Positions 24,786 to 33,833 of a DNA stretch of 64,000 nt are shown here, piece by piece. Under the pieces are notes generated by a model. The model was not told the DNA's origin, did not search any database, and worked only from the letters and a program-made list of their open reading frames with translations. A program made the translations under genes and the position numbers. Location: contig NZ_JALLIK010000098.1 of assembly GCF_023093595.1 (NCBI RefSeq), positions 1 to 64,000 of the forward strand, in the 5' to 3' direction. Position 1 is the first letter of the stretch. Every line of letters starts with the position of its first letter. The stretch is from Thauera aromatica_A (GTDB lineage: Bacteria > Pseudomonadota > Gammaproteobacteria > Burkholderiales > Rhodocyclaceae).

Positions 24786-25961
24786 TTACGGCGTGAGGTC
24801 GAACTCTTCCGTGCGCCGCGGAGGGTAGGTTTCCCAGCCGCCGCAAGCCGGGCAGCGCCAGTGAAACTGGCGCGCCTTGAAACCGCAAGCATCGCAGCGG
24901 TAGCGCGCCACCCGGCGGGTGTGCCCGTGAATAAGCTGTTTGACCAGTTCGATGTCGCCGCGTTGTTCGGCCGGTGCGGCCAGCACGGCGGCCTCGAGCA
25001 GCTTGTCCAGTCCGAGCAGGGTCGGATTGCGGCGCAGTTCCTCGCGCACCAGGCCGTATGCGGCGCGAGGGCCGGCCTTTTCCATTTCCCAGTGAAAGAG
25101 CTCATCGAGCAAATCCAGCGAGGCGTGCGCGGACAGCCACGCGCGCAGCAACTGGTGCCCCTCATCCACCCGGCCGAGCCGGCCATAGGCGTCCATCACG
25201 CGCTCCGCCACCAGTGCCAGGTAAACCGGATCCTGGCTCTCGATCCGCTTCCAGGCTTCGAGCGCGTCCTCGTCGTGGCCGCGGGCCGCGAGCAGATCGC
25301 CAAGAAGCAGGCTCGCCCGCACACTGCGCCGGTTCACCTCGAAAGCGTGCTCCAGGTGGGTTCGTGCTTCGTCGTGACGGGAATTCGCCAGGGCGCCGGC
25401 AGCGAGCTCGCAATGAAAGTTCGCCACTTCGGTGCGCCACATCACGCTTTCATGTGCGGGCAGGGCCTGCGCCACCTCGATCGCCTTCGCCCAGTCTTTT
25501 TCCTGCTGATAGATTTCGAGCAGGTAGCCGAGCGCGACCTCATTCGCCCGCGTACCGCGCAGCCTGACGAAAACCGCCTCGGCACGGTCGAGCAGACCCG
25601 CTTTCAGGAAATCCTGCCCAAGCTCGCCGAGCGCCTGCAGGCGCTGCTCTTCGGAGAGATCCTCGCGGTCGACCAGGAGCTGGTGCATGCGGATCGCGCG
25701 ATCGGTTTCGCCGCGGCGGCGGAACAGACTCCCGAGGGCGAAGTGGAGCTCGATCGTCTGGGGATCGATGCGCACGGCCTCGACGAAAGCGTCGATCGCC
25801 TTGTCGGGCTGCTCGTTGAGGAGGAAGTTGAGTCCGGTGAGATAGGACCGGGGCAGCGAGCGCGACTCCTGCACCACCTGGCGGATGTCGATGCGCGCCG
25901 CAAGCCAGCCCAGGGCGAAGAACAGCGGCAGCGCAAGCAGCCACCAGAATTCGATTTCCAT
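24786..25961 (-). CDS. lapB: Lipopolysaccharide assembly protein LapB (YciM)
   Basis: LapB is an inner-membrane-anchored TPR protein that presents LpxC to FtsH, limiting LPS synthesis. It has 391 residues: one membrane anchor (about 4-20), TPR-like helices (about 35-340), and a C-terminal rubredoxin-type metal site with two CxxC pairs (RCDACG and RCPACGG). Its partner lapA precedes it by 5 bases, the same order as in E. coli. Confidence 0.95.
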   Translation of the reverse strand: MEIEFWWLLALPLFFALGWLAARIDIRQVVQESRSLPRSYLTGLNFLLNEQPDKAIDAFVEAVRIDPQTIELHFALGSLFRRRGETDRAIRMHQLLVDREDLSEEQRLQALGELGQDFLKAGLLDRAEAVFVRLRGTRANEVALGYLLEIYQQEKDWAKAIEVAQALPAHESVMWRTEVANFHCELAAGALANSRHDEARTHLEHAFEVNRRSVRASLLLGDLLAARGHDEDALEAWKRIESQDPVYLALVAERVMDAYGRLGRVDEGHQLLRAWLSAHASLDLLDELFHWEMEKAGPRAAYGLVREELRRNPTLLGLDKLLEAAVLAAPAEQRGDIELVKQLIHGHTRRVARYRCDACGFKARQFHWRCPACGGWETYPPRRTEEFDLTP

Positions 25962-25966
25962 GGTGC

Positions 25967-26284
25967 TCAGGAGGTCGACAGTCGGCTGTCGCCGGCCGGA
26001 GCAGGTGCAGGCGAATCGCTCCGGTCGCGCTCGGCGCGCTCAAGCTGGCGGCGCAGACGCGAAATCTCGCGACGCAGGCGGATCAGCGATGCCAGCGTGG
26101 CGGTGACCCCGAGCAGGGCGCCCGCGGCAAAACTGAGCAGTATGACGAAGACCAGCGGTAGTTGCCACTGCCCGCCGAAATAGAAATTCAGGGTAGCGAG
26201 GTGGTCGTTCTTGATCGCGAACCCGAACAGCAGGAAGAACAGCAACAGGCGGATGGACCAGATGATTGCGCGCATGGCCGGCAT
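25967..26284 (-). CDS. lapA: Lipopolysaccharide assembly protein LapA (DUF1049)
   Basis: A 105-residue protein with two transmembrane segments (about 6-24 and 43-66) and a charged C-terminal coiled coil, the standard LapA/YciS layout. It works with LapB at the inner membrane. The ATG at 26284 has GGAG five bases before it; an ATG three codons later is also possible. The operon is lapA-lapB-cysM-ydbH and onward, starting after the ihfB terminator. Confidence 0.9.
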   Translation of the reverse strand: MPAMRAIIWSIRLLLFFLLFGFAIKNDHLATLNFYFGGQWQLPLVFVILLSFAAGALLGVTATLASLIRLRREISRLRRQLERAERDRSDSPAPAPAGDSRLSTS

Positions 26285-26302
26285 TATCTCCGAGCGGTGA
26301 GC

Positions 26303-26330
26303 AAAAAAGAAGGCGGCCGCAGCCGCCTTC
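26303..26330 (-). terminator. Terminator after ihfB
   Basis: Perfect GAAGGCGGC/GCCGCCTTC arms with a CGCA loop, followed by a run of six T read leftward. It separates rpsA-ihfB from lapA and implies a lapA promoter in the short gap. Confidence 0.9.
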
Positions 26331-26362
26331 CATTATTGCCTGTAAAACCGATTGCCGCGTGC

Positions 26363-26650
26363 TCAGCTTTCGCCGAGATCGACCCGCTCGCGCAACTCCT
26401 TGCCCGCCTTGAAGTGCGGGACGTATTTTTCCGGCACCAGAACCTTGTCGCCGGATTTCGGGTTGCGTCCCACGCGGGGCGGCCGATAGTTCAGCGCGAA
26501 ACTTCCGAACCCGCGGATCTCGATGCGATCGCCACGCGCCAGGGCATCGACCATCGCATCGAGGATCATCTTGACCGCGTAATCGGCATCTTTTGCGACC
26601 AGTTGCGGAAAACGCTCCGCAAGCTGGGCGATCAGCTCCGATTTGGTCAT
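26363..26650 (-). CDS. ihfB: Integration host factor subunit beta
   Basis: IHF-beta, 95 residues, partner of the IHF-alpha encoded at 12.7 kb. The HU/IHF fold starts MTKSELIAQLAERFP, has the motif GFGSFALNYRPPRVGRNPK with the intercalating Pro in GRNPKSGD, and ends with the family segment VPHFKAGKELRERV. It lies 11 bases after rpsA, the standard rpsA-ihfB arrangement. Confidence 0.97.
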   Translation of the reverse strand: MTKSELIAQLAERFPQLVAKDADYAVKMILDAMVDALARGDRIEIRGFGSFALNYRPPRVGRNPKSGDKVLVPEKYVPHFKAGKELRERVDLGES

Positions 26651-26661
26651 GATCGTCCGGA

Positions 26662-28365
26662 TTACTGCTTCTGCTCGTTCAGCTTGGCCTTGAGCAGGGC
26701 ACCGAGGTTGGTGGTGCCGGAGGCGGCAGCGCTCTCGGAAGCGAGCTTGTTCATCGCCTCGGACTGTTCGACCTGGTCCTTGGCACGGATCGACAGGCTG
26801 ATCGAGCGGGTCTTGCGATCGACGTTGATCACCAGAGCCTCGACTTCATCACCTTCCTTGAGCATCGTGGTGAGGTCGTCGACACGGTGCGGAGCGGCTT
26901 CGGACGCACGCAGGTAGCCTTCGACGTCGTCACCCAGCGCGATCACCGCACCACGCGCTTCGACCGACTTCACCGTACCGCGCACGAGGCTGTTCTTCTC
27001 GTGAGTGGCGATGAAGTTGGTGTACGGATCGCCTTCGAGCTGTTTGATCCCCAGCGAGATGCGCTCGCGCTCGACGTCGATCGCCAGCACCACGGCCTCG
27101 ACTTCGTCGCCCTTCTTGAAGCGGCGCACGGCGTCCTCGCCGGACTCGCTCCACGACAGGTCGGACAGGTGCACCAGGCCGTCGATGCCGCCTTCCAGGC
27201 CGATGAACACGCCGAAGTCGGTGATCGACTTGATCTGGCCGCGGACCTTGTCGCCCTTCTTGTGGTTGATGGCGAAATCGTCCCACGGGTTGGACATGCA
27301 CTGCTTCATGCCGAGCGAGATGCGGCGACGGTCTTCGTCGATCTCGAGGATCATCACTTCGACTTCGTCGCCCAGCTGGACGACCTTGGTCGGGTGGATG
27401 TTCTTGTTGGTCCAGTCCATTTCGGACACGTGGACGAGGCCCTCGATGCCCTGCTCGACTTCGACGAAGGCGCCGTAATCGGTGATGTTCGTGACCTTGC
27501 CGAACAGGCGGGTGCCCTGCGGGTAGCGGCGGGCGATGCCGACCCACGGGTCTTCGCCGAGTTGCTTGAGACCGAGCGAGACGCGGTTCTTTTCCTGATC
27601 GAACTTGAGCACCTTGGCTTCGATCTCGTCACCGACGTTGAGCACTTCCGACGGGTGACGCACGCGGCGCCAGGCCAGGTCGGTGATGTGCAGCAGGCCG
27701 TCGATGCCACCGAGGTCGACGAACGCGCCGTAGTCGGTGATGTTCTTGACGATCCCCTTGATGACGGTGCCTTCCTTCAGGTTGGCGAGCAGCTTCTCGC
27801 GCTCTTCGCCCATCGACTCTTCGAGCACGGCGCGGCGCGACACGACGACGTTGTTGCGCTTGCGGTCGAGCTTGATGACCTTGAATTCGAATTCCTTGCC
27901 TTCGTACGGCGTGGTGTCCTTGACCGGACGCATGTCGACCAGCGAGCCCGGCAGGAAAGCACGGATGCTGTTGGTCATGACGGTCAGGCCACCCTTGACG
28001 CGGCCGGTGATCACGCCCTTGACCAGGGAGCCTTCGTTGAGCGCCTTCTCGAGGTCGTTCCAGGCGGCGATGCGCTTGGCCTTGTCGCGCGACAGGCGGG
28101 TCTCGCCGTAGCCGTCTTCGAGGGCGTCGATGGCGACGTGGATGAAGTCGCCCACATTGACTTCGAGCTCGCCGCGGTCGTTGCGGAACTCTTCGATGGG
28201 CACATAGCTTTCGGACTTCAGGCCGGCGTTGACGACGACGAAGTTCTGGTCGATGCGCACGACTTCGGCGGTGATGACTTCACCGGTGCGCATTTCCTGG
28301 AGGGCGAGGCTTTCCTCGAAGAGGGCGGCAAAGCTTTCTTCGAAGGAGGGGGTGGCGTTGGACAT
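26662..28365 (-). CDS. rpsA: 30S ribosomal protein S1
   Basis: S1 brings mRNA to the 30S subunit. It has 567 residues from the ATG at 28365 with six S1 (OB-fold) repeats, starting near residues 30, 115, 200, 285, 372 and 460. The repeats carry the usual signature (for example IVKNITDYGAFVDLGGIDGLLHI). The first two bind the ribosome; the last four bind RNA. A terminator precedes the gene, so it has its own promoter as well as lying in the aroA-cmk-rpsA cluster. Confidence 0.97.
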   Translation of the reverse strand: MSNATPSFEESFAALFEESLALQEMRTGEVITAEVVRIDQNFVVVNAGLKSESYVPIEEFRNDRGELEVNVGDFIHVAIDALEDGYGETRLSRDKAKRIAAWNDLEKALNEGSLVKGVITGRVKGGLTVMTNSIRAFLPGSLVDMRPVKDTTPYEGKEFEFKVIKLDRKRNNVVVSRRAVLEESMGEEREKLLANLKEGTVIKGIVKNITDYGAFVDLGGIDGLLHITDLAWRRVRHPSEVLNVGDEIEAKVLKFDQEKNRVSLGLKQLGEDPWVGIARRYPQGTRLFGKVTNITDYGAFVEVEQGIEGLVHVSEMDWTNKNIHPTKVVQLGDEVEVMILEIDEDRRRISLGMKQCMSNPWDDFAINHKKGDKVRGQIKSITDFGVFIGLEGGIDGLVHLSDLSWSESGEDAVRRFKKGDEVEAVVLAIDVERERISLGIKQLEGDPYTNFIATHEKNSLVRGTVKSVEARGAVIALGDDVEGYLRASEAAPHRVDDLTTMLKEGDEVEALVINVDRKTRSISLSIRAKDQVEQSEAMNKLASESAAASGTTNLGALLKAKLNEQKQ

Positions 28366-28416
28366 AGGGCTAGGGATCCGGCACCGCCGTGGGGCGGCCA
28401 ATAAAGTTGGTTCAAG

Positions 28417-28448
28417 AAAAAACGCGCCGGAGCCCACGCTCCCGCGCG
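28417..28448 (-). terminator. Terminator between aroA-cmk and rpsA
   Basis: CGCGCCGGAGC/GCTCCCGCGCG arms with one mismatch and a 4-base loop; read leftward it runs into six T. It lies just after the fused aroA-cmk gene and isolates rpsA from the aromatic supraoperon, at least partly. Confidence 0.75.
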
Positions 28449-28454
28449 ATTGCG

Positions 28455-30407
28455 TCAGCCCGCCGCTTCGCCGCTCGCCCGCACGAGATCGAGCACGAAG
28501 GCGACAGCCTGCTCGACATTCCGTGCGGTCGTATCGAGCAGCACCGCGTCGGGCAACTTCAGCAAGGGCGCAACCGGACGGGCGGCATCGCGCGCATCCC
28601 GTTCCAGAAGATCCTTCAGAAGATTTTCCATGTTAGCAGTCGATCCCTTTTCGATCAACTGCTTATAGCGGCGTTCGGCCCGCGCTTCGGCCGAGGCGGT
28701 GAGAAATACCTTGATGCCGGCGTCGGGAAAGACCACCGAGCCCATGTCCCGCCCTTCGGCCACCAGGCCGGGAGCCGCGCGGTAGTCACGCTGACGATCG
28801 AACAGCGCCGCCCGCACTGCGGCCAGCACCGCCACTTTGGACGCACCGACCGAGCATGCCTCGGAACGGATCTCGTCGGTGACGTCCTCGCCGGAGAGCC
28901 GCACCCGCCCCCCTTCGAAAGACGCCGGCAGGGCCGCGGCCAGCACCGCGACTGCGCTCTCGTCGTCCAGCGGAACGCCGGCGCGCATCGCCGCCAGCGC
29001 GACCAGCCGGTACAGCGAGCCGCTGTCGAGATAGTGCCAGCCCAGCGCTGCGGCGACGCGCGCCGCCACCGTACCCTTGCCGGACGCCGACGGGCCGTCG
29101 ATCGCCAGCACCGGCACCGGCCTCGCAACCTGTGCGAACGCATCGAAATAACCCGGGAACGTCTTGTTCACGCACTTCGGGTCGTTGATACGCACACGCG
29201 CCCCCCCCAGGCTCGCCAGCGAGAAGCACATCGCCATGCGGTGGTCGTCGTAGGTGTCAATTGCCGCCGGGCGCAGACGCGCCGGACCGGATACGGCCAG
29301 GTAATCCGCCCCCTCCTCGACCTCGGCGCCAAGCTTGCGCAGCTCCGTGGCCATCGCCGCGATGCGGTCGGTTTCCTTCACCCGCCAGCTCGCGATGTTG
29401 CGCAGCCGGCACGGGCCGTCGGCGAACAGCGCCGCCACCGCCAGCGTCATCGCCGCATCCGGGATGTGGTTGAGATCGAGATCGAACGCCTTCAGCACCC
29501 CGTTCTCGGGTGCCGCAGCCTCGATCCAGTTGTCGCCCATGGAGATCTTCGCGCCGAGTTGCCCGAGCGCCTCGGCAAAGCGCACGTCCCCCTGGATGCT
29601 GCTGCGCCCCACGCCTTCGACGCGCACCGGACCGCCGCCGATGGCGCCGGCGGCAAGGAAGTAGGAGGCCGAGGAGGCGTCGCCTTCGACGAACACCACG
29701 CCGGGGCTGCGGTAGCGCGCCCCGCCGGGCACCACGAAGCGCTCCCAGCCGTGCTGCTCGACCTCGACGCCGAAACGCGCCATCAGCTCGAGCGTGATCC
29801 GGACGTAGGGCTTGGAGATCAGCTCGCCGACCACTTCGAGGGTGGTTTCCACTCCGGTCAGCGGCAGCGCCATCAGCAGCGCGGTAAGGAACTGGCTGGA
29901 GACGTCGCCCCGCACCTTGACCACACCGCCGGGGCGAATCTGCGCCGGCTTCACCTCCAGCGGAGGATATCCTTCGCTCGATGTACAGGTGATGTCGGCG
30001 CCGAGCTGGCGCAGCGCATCGACGAGGTCGCCGATCGGGCGCTCATGCATGCGCGCCACTCCGGACAGGCGGTACTCGCCACCGGACAGCGCGAGCGCCG
30101 CAGTCAAGGGGCGAAACGCGGTGCCGGCGTTGCCGAGGAAGAGCTCGGCGGCCTTCACCGGGAAGGGCCCGCCAACGCCGCGCACGCGATAGTTCAGCGT
30201 GTCGCCGCCGCGCTGCCAGTGCACGCCGAGTACGTGCAGCGCCTCGAGCATGCGCTCGACATCATCCGAGAGCAGCAGGTCGCGGATCTCGGTCTCGCCT
30301 TCGGCCAGCGCCGCCAGCAAAAGCACGCGGTTGGAGATGCTCTTCGAGCCCGGCAGGCGGACCCTGCCGGCGGCGCCCAGCATCGGGGGCAGGTCGAGAA
30401 ATTCCAT
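28455..30407 (-). CDS. aroA-cmk: Fused EPSP synthase / cytidylate kinase
   Basis: One 650-residue protein carries two enzymes that are separate, adjacent genes in E. coli. Residues 1-427 are 3-phosphoshikimate 1-carboxyvinyltransferase (shikimate pathway): Lys22 in GSKSISNR, GNAGTAFRP (92-100), Asp317 and Lys344-Glu345 in VKETDR are at family positions. Residues 431-650 are CMP kinase, with the P-loop GPSASGKGT (438-446), the GRDMGSVVFP motif and the KQLIEKG lid region. There is no stop or frameshift at the junction, and only a few residues of linker. The start at 30407 is 97 bases after tyrA. The fusion is known in some betaproteobacteria. Confidence 0.94.
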   Translation of the reverse strand: MEFLDLPPMLGAAGRVRLPGSKSISNRVLLLAALAEGETEIRDLLLSDDVERMLEALHVLGVHWQRGGDTLNYRVRGVGGPFPVKAAELFLGNAGTAFRPLTAALALSGGEYRLSGVARMHERPIGDLVDALRQLGADITCTSSEGYPPLEVKPAQIRPGGVVKVRGDVSSQFLTALLMALPLTGVETTLEVVGELISKPYVRITLELMARFGVEVEQHGWERFVVPGGARYRSPGVVFVEGDASSASYFLAAGAIGGGPVRVEGVGRSSIQGDVRFAEALGQLGAKISMGDNWIEAAAPENGVLKAFDLDLNHIPDAAMTLAVAALFADGPCRLRNIASWRVKETDRIAAMATELRKLGAEVEEGADYLAVSGPARLRPAAIDTYDDHRMAMCFSLASLGGARVRINDPKCVNKTFPGYFDAFAQVARPVPVLAIDGPSASGKGTVAARVAAALGWHYLDSGSLYRLVALAAMRAGVPLDDESAVAVLAAALPASFEGGRVRLSGEDVTDEIRSEACSVGASKVAVLAAVRAALFDRQRDYRAAPGLVAEGRDMGSVVFPDAGIKVFLTASAEARAERRYKQLIEKGSTANMENLLKDLLERDARDAARPVAPLLKLPDAVLLDTTARNVEQAVAFVLDLVRASGEAAG

Positions 30408-30504
30408 CGTCGCCTCTCAAAAACGGAGCCGGCGGCATCGCGCCGCCTTCCCCAATCCAGTCAATTCGCCTCCCCGTGCGGGAGATCGTCGCGCGCCCCC
30501 GGAG

Positions 30505-31392
30505 CTACTCCGCGGTCTGCACCGGCAAGCCGTCGGCCCAGGCATTGCGCGCGCGCCGTGCGCGCTCGAACACCGCCTCCAGGCCGGGACCGTCGCCCAC
30601 GGCGAGCAGGCCGCGCAGCTGCGCGAGCTCGGCGAGGTAGGCATCGAGCTCGTCGAGCAGGGCCGCCCGGTTGGCCACGCAAATGTCACGCCACATCTCC
30701 GGGTGGCTGCCGGCGATACGGGTGAAGTCGCGAAAGCCGCTCGCCGCGTGCGAGAACAGCAAGGGGGCGTTCGGGCGGCGGGCGAGATCATCGACCAGGC
30801 CGAAAGCGAGCAGGTGCGGCAAATGGCTCACCGCGGCGAAGACACGGTCGTGATCCTGCGGACTCATCTCGACCACTCCCGCCCCGCAGGCCTCCCACGC
30901 CGCGCGCACTTTCGCCACCGCCTCCGGCCGGCTTTCGGGCAAGGGGGTCAGCACCACCTTGCGATCGACGTAGAGCTCGGCGAACGCCGCCTCCACTCCG
31001 CTCTTTTCAGCTCCGGCAATCGGGTGTGCCGGCACCACGTCGGCCAGGCGATGCCCCAGGTGGCGGTGGACAGCGTCGATCACATCGCGCTTCGTGCTGC
31101 CTGCATCGGTCACGATCGTGCCCGGTTGCAGGTGGGGCGCCATCGCCGCCATGATCGCATCCATCTGCCCCACCGGAGCGGCGATCAGCACCAGCTCGGC
31201 GCCGTCGAGGGCATCGGCCCAGCCATCGGCAATCGCGTCGATTACCCCGAGCGCGCGCGCGCGCCCGAGCGGTTCGCGGCTGCGGCCGACGCCCACAATC
31301 GGGCCGACCGCCCCGGCGCGGCGCAGCGCGAGTGCGAACGACGCGCCGATGAGGCCGACGCCGCAGACGACGAGCTTGCCGATCAAGGTCAT
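30505..31392 (-). CDS. tyrA: Prephenate dehydrogenase
   Basis: Converts prephenate to 4-hydroxyphenylpyruvate (or arogenate to tyrosine) with NAD(P)+. It has 295 residues from the ATG at 31392, which has GGAG upstream. The N-terminal Rossmann motif is GVGLIGASFA, the catalytic His lies in the VPAHPIAGAEKSG segment, and the SHLPHLLAFGL motif is typical. There is no chorismate-mutase domain (unlike E. coli TyrA) and no obvious C-terminal ACT domain. It lies 13 bases after hisC, so the two are co-transcribed. Confidence 0.94.
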   Translation of the reverse strand: MTLIGKLVVCGVGLIGASFALALRRAGAVGPIVGVGRSREPLGRARALGVIDAIADGWADALDGAELVLIAAPVGQMDAIMAAMAPHLQPGTIVTDAGSTKRDVIDAVHRHLGHRLADVVPAHPIAGAEKSGVEAAFAELYVDRKVVLTPLPESRPEAVAKVRAAWEACGAGVVEMSPQDHDRVFAAVSHLPHLLAFGLVDDLARRPNAPLLFSHAASGFRDFTRIAGSHPEMWRDICVANRAALLDELDAYLAELAQLRGLLAVGDGPGLEAVFERARRARNAWADGLPVQTAE

Positions 31393-31405
31393 GCCCTTCT
31401 CCCGT

Positions 31406-32503
31406 TCAAGCCAGCGCCTGGCGTAGCGCCTCGATGAAGCGGGTGTTCTCTTCGGGCAGGCCGATCGACACCCGCAGCCAGTGCGGCATGCCGTAGGCGG
31501 CGATCGGGCGCACGATGACCCCCTGGCGCAGCAGCGACTGGTTGACACCGATCGCATCGCCAACCTTGAAGGTGACGAAGTTGCCCGCCGAAGGAATCCA
31601 TTCCAACCCCATCGCCGCGAACGCCTCGGTGAGCTGCGCCATGCCGCGACGGTTGAGTTCGGCGCTGCGCGCGATGAACTCCTCGTCGCCGAGCGCGGCC
31701 TCGGCCGCGGCCAGGGCGATGCTGGACACATTGAAAGGCTGGCGCACGCGGTTCATCAGATCGGCAACGTCGGGGTGGGCGACCGCATACCCCACGCGCA
31801 ACCCCGCCAAGCCGTAGGCCTTGGAGAACGTGCGCGACACCAGCAGGTTGGGAAACCGTTCCAGCCAGCCGATCGAGTCGTAGCGCTGCTCGGGCGCCAG
31901 GTATTCCGTATAGGCCTCGTCGAGCACGACCAGCACGTGACCGGGGATCTGGCCGAGGAAGGCCTCGAGCGCCGCACCGGAGACGAACGTGCCGGTGGGA
32001 TTGTTCGGGTTGGCGATGAACACCACCCGCGTCTGCGGCGTGACTGCCGCGGCCATCGCATCGAGATCGTGGCCGAAGTTCCGTGCCGCAACTTCGATGC
32101 CGTGCGCCCCACGGGCGTTGGTCGCGAGCGGATAGACCGCGAACGCATGCCGCGAATAGACCGCGGACAAGCCCGGAGCGAGGAAGGCGAGCGTCACCAG
32201 TTCGAGGATGTCGTTCGAGCCGTTGCCGACCACCAGCTGCTCGGGTTTCACGCCGAAACGGCGGCACAGCGCAGCCTTCAGCGCGAAAGCGCCGCCATCC
32301 GGGTAGCGCCCCAGATCGGCGACCGCGGCGTGCACGGCATCGCGCGCCTGCGCGCTCATTCCGAGCGGATTTTCATTGGAGGCGAGCTTGACGATGTTCG
32401 CTTCCTCGATCCCCATTTCGCGCGCGAGCTCGGAAATCGGCTTGCCGGGCTGGTAGGGCATGATCGAGCGGATGTAATCGGGCGCCAGGCTGGCAATGCT
32501 CAT
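31406..32503 (-). CDS. hisC: Aminotransferase of the HisC type, likely aromatic
   Basis: A pyridoxal-phosphate class I/II aminotransferase annotated by family as histidinol-phosphate aminotransferase, 365 residues. The Schiff-base Lys is in TFSKAYGLAGLR; NPNNPTGTF and the ASNENPLG N-terminal motif fit HisC. It sits between pheA and tyrA, not among his genes, so the aromatic amino acid (Tyr/Phe) transamination role suggested for such HisC paralogues is likely. The start at 32503 has AGGAG. Whether a second hisC exists cannot be seen here. Confidence 0.88.
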   Translation of the reverse strand: MSIASLAPDYIRSIMPYQPGKPISELAREMGIEEANIVKLASNENPLGMSAQARDAVHAAVADLGRYPDGGAFALKAALCRRFGVKPEQLVVGNGSNDILELVTLAFLAPGLSAVYSRHAFAVYPLATNARGAHGIEVAARNFGHDLDAMAAAVTPQTRVVFIANPNNPTGTFVSGAALEAFLGQIPGHVLVVLDEAYTEYLAPEQRYDSIGWLERFPNLLVSRTFSKAYGLAGLRVGYAVAHPDVADLMNRVRQPFNVSSIALAAAEAALGDEEFIARSAELNRRGMAQLTEAFAAMGLEWIPSAGNFVTFKVGDAIGVNQSLLRQGVIVRPIAAYGMPHWLRVSIGLPEENTRFIEALRQALA

Positions 32504-32650
32504 GTGGTCTTCTCCTTGTCTTTGGACGACGGCTCCGGCAGTTGCCGGGATGGCCGAAAACACGTTGGCTGACACTGAATGGAAGGCGATCCGGCGCGCG
32601 CGCGAGAAAATGCAGGGCCGCCCCAAGTTTTCTTGCCCCCTGAGTTCTTG

Positions 32651-32686
32651 CCCCCCGAGGGGGGCGGAAACGGCAAAGCCGTTTCC
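32651..32686. repeat. Two adjacent palindromes between pheA and hisC
   Basis: The 192-base gap holds CCCCCCGAGGGGGG (32651-32664) directly followed by GGAAACGGC/GCCGTTTCC with a 3-base loop (32666-32686). Just before them TTCTTGCCCCC occurs twice (near 32630 and 32645). This looks like a REP-type element or an RNA hairpin; no T-run follows in either direction. Confidence 0.55.
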
Positions 32687-32695
32687 CGGCAGCGC

Positions 32696-33763
32696 TCAGA
32701 TGGCCGCCACCGGATAGGAGCCGATCACCTTGACGAACGCGGCCCGCTCGTTCAGCTCCTGGAGGGCCGCGGCCACGGCCGGGTCTTCGCGGTGGCCGTT
32801 GATGTCGGCATAGAACACGTATTCCCACAGCCCCGAACGCGCCGGCCGCGACTGCAGCTTGGTCATATCCACGCCGTGGCGGGCGAGCGGCTCGAGCAGG
32901 CCGTGGATCGCCCCCGGGCGATTCGGCGTGGAAAACACCAGCGAGGTGCGGTCCTGCCCCGAAGGCCCGGCATCGTGCTCGGCGATGATCAGGAAGCGGG
33001 TGGTGTTGTTCGGATCGTCCTCGATGTTCGGCGCGAGGATGTTCAGCCCGTACAGGCGCGCCGCGGCCTCGCCGGCAAGCGCGCAGGACTCCGGATCTTC
33101 CGACGCCAGCCGCGCGGCCTCGGCATTGCTCGCCACCGGAATGCGCGGCAGGTGCGGCAGGTTGCGGTTGAGCCATTCGTGGCACTGCGCCAGCGACTGC
33201 GCGTGCGAGTAGATGCGCCGCGCGGCACCGATGCCTTCGGCGCGCGACATCAGCTGCTGATGGATGCGCAGCCGCACTTCGCCGCACACCCGGAGCGGGT
33301 TGGTGAGCAACAAGTCGAGGGTGCCGCCGACCGCGCCTTCGGTCGAATTTTCCACCGGCACCACGCCGTAGTCGGCGTTGCCCGCCTCGACCGCGCGGAA
33401 CACGTCTTCGATCGCCGCCATCGGCATGAACTCCGGGGCGGAACCGAAATGCTTGCGGCTAGCGCTCTCCGAGAAGGTCCCCGCCGGTCCGAGGTAGGCG
33501 ACACGCAGCGGATGCTCGAGGGCGAGGCAGGCCGACATGATTTCGCGGAAGATGGTCTTCACCGCATCGCCCGGCAAGGGCCCCGGGTTGAGGTCGGCCA
33601 GGCGGCGCAGCACCTGGGCTTCGCGGTCGGGACGGTAGAACATGTTGCCCCGCTTGATCTCGCCCACCCGTTGCGCACAGCGCGCGCGCGTGGCCAGACG
33701 GGCAAGGATTTCCTCGTCGAGGTGGTCGATCTCGTTACGCAGTTTCAGCAGTTCGTCACTCAT
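32696..33763 (-). CDS. pheA: Chorismate mutase / prephenate dehydratase (P-protein)
   Basis: Makes phenylpyruvate from chorismate in two steps. It has 355 residues: AroQ chorismate mutase (1-88, LRNEIDHLDEEILARLATRA), prephenate dehydratase (about 90-265, with the NNTTRFLII catalytic motif), and a C-terminal ACT domain (about 275-350, RPGAIHGLLEPLARHGVDMTKLQSRP) for phenylalanine feedback. It lies 70 bases after serC in the gyrA-serC-pheA-hisC-tyrA-aroA/cmk row. Confidence 0.96.
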   Translation of the reverse strand: MSDELLKLRNEIDHLDEEILARLATRARCAQRVGEIKRGNMFYRPDREAQVLRRLADLNPGPLPGDAVKTIFREIMSACLALEHPLRVAYLGPAGTFSESASRKHFGSAPEFMPMAAIEDVFRAVEAGNADYGVVPVENSTEGAVGGTLDLLLTNPLRVCGEVRLRIHQQLMSRAEGIGAARRIYSHAQSLAQCHEWLNRNLPHLPRIPVASNAEAARLASEDPESCALAGEAAARLYGLNILAPNIEDDPNNTTRFLIIAEHDAGPSGQDRTSLVFSTPNRPGAIHGLLEPLARHGVDMTKLQSRPARSGLWEYVFYADINGHREDPAVAAALQELNERAAFVKVIGSYPVAAI

Positions 33764-33833
33764 GCTCGGCCTCTGGCCCTCTTCAAAATCAGCCCTTCCC
33801 GACTCGGTGCGCCCATCCGTCCGCCCCGCCCGC

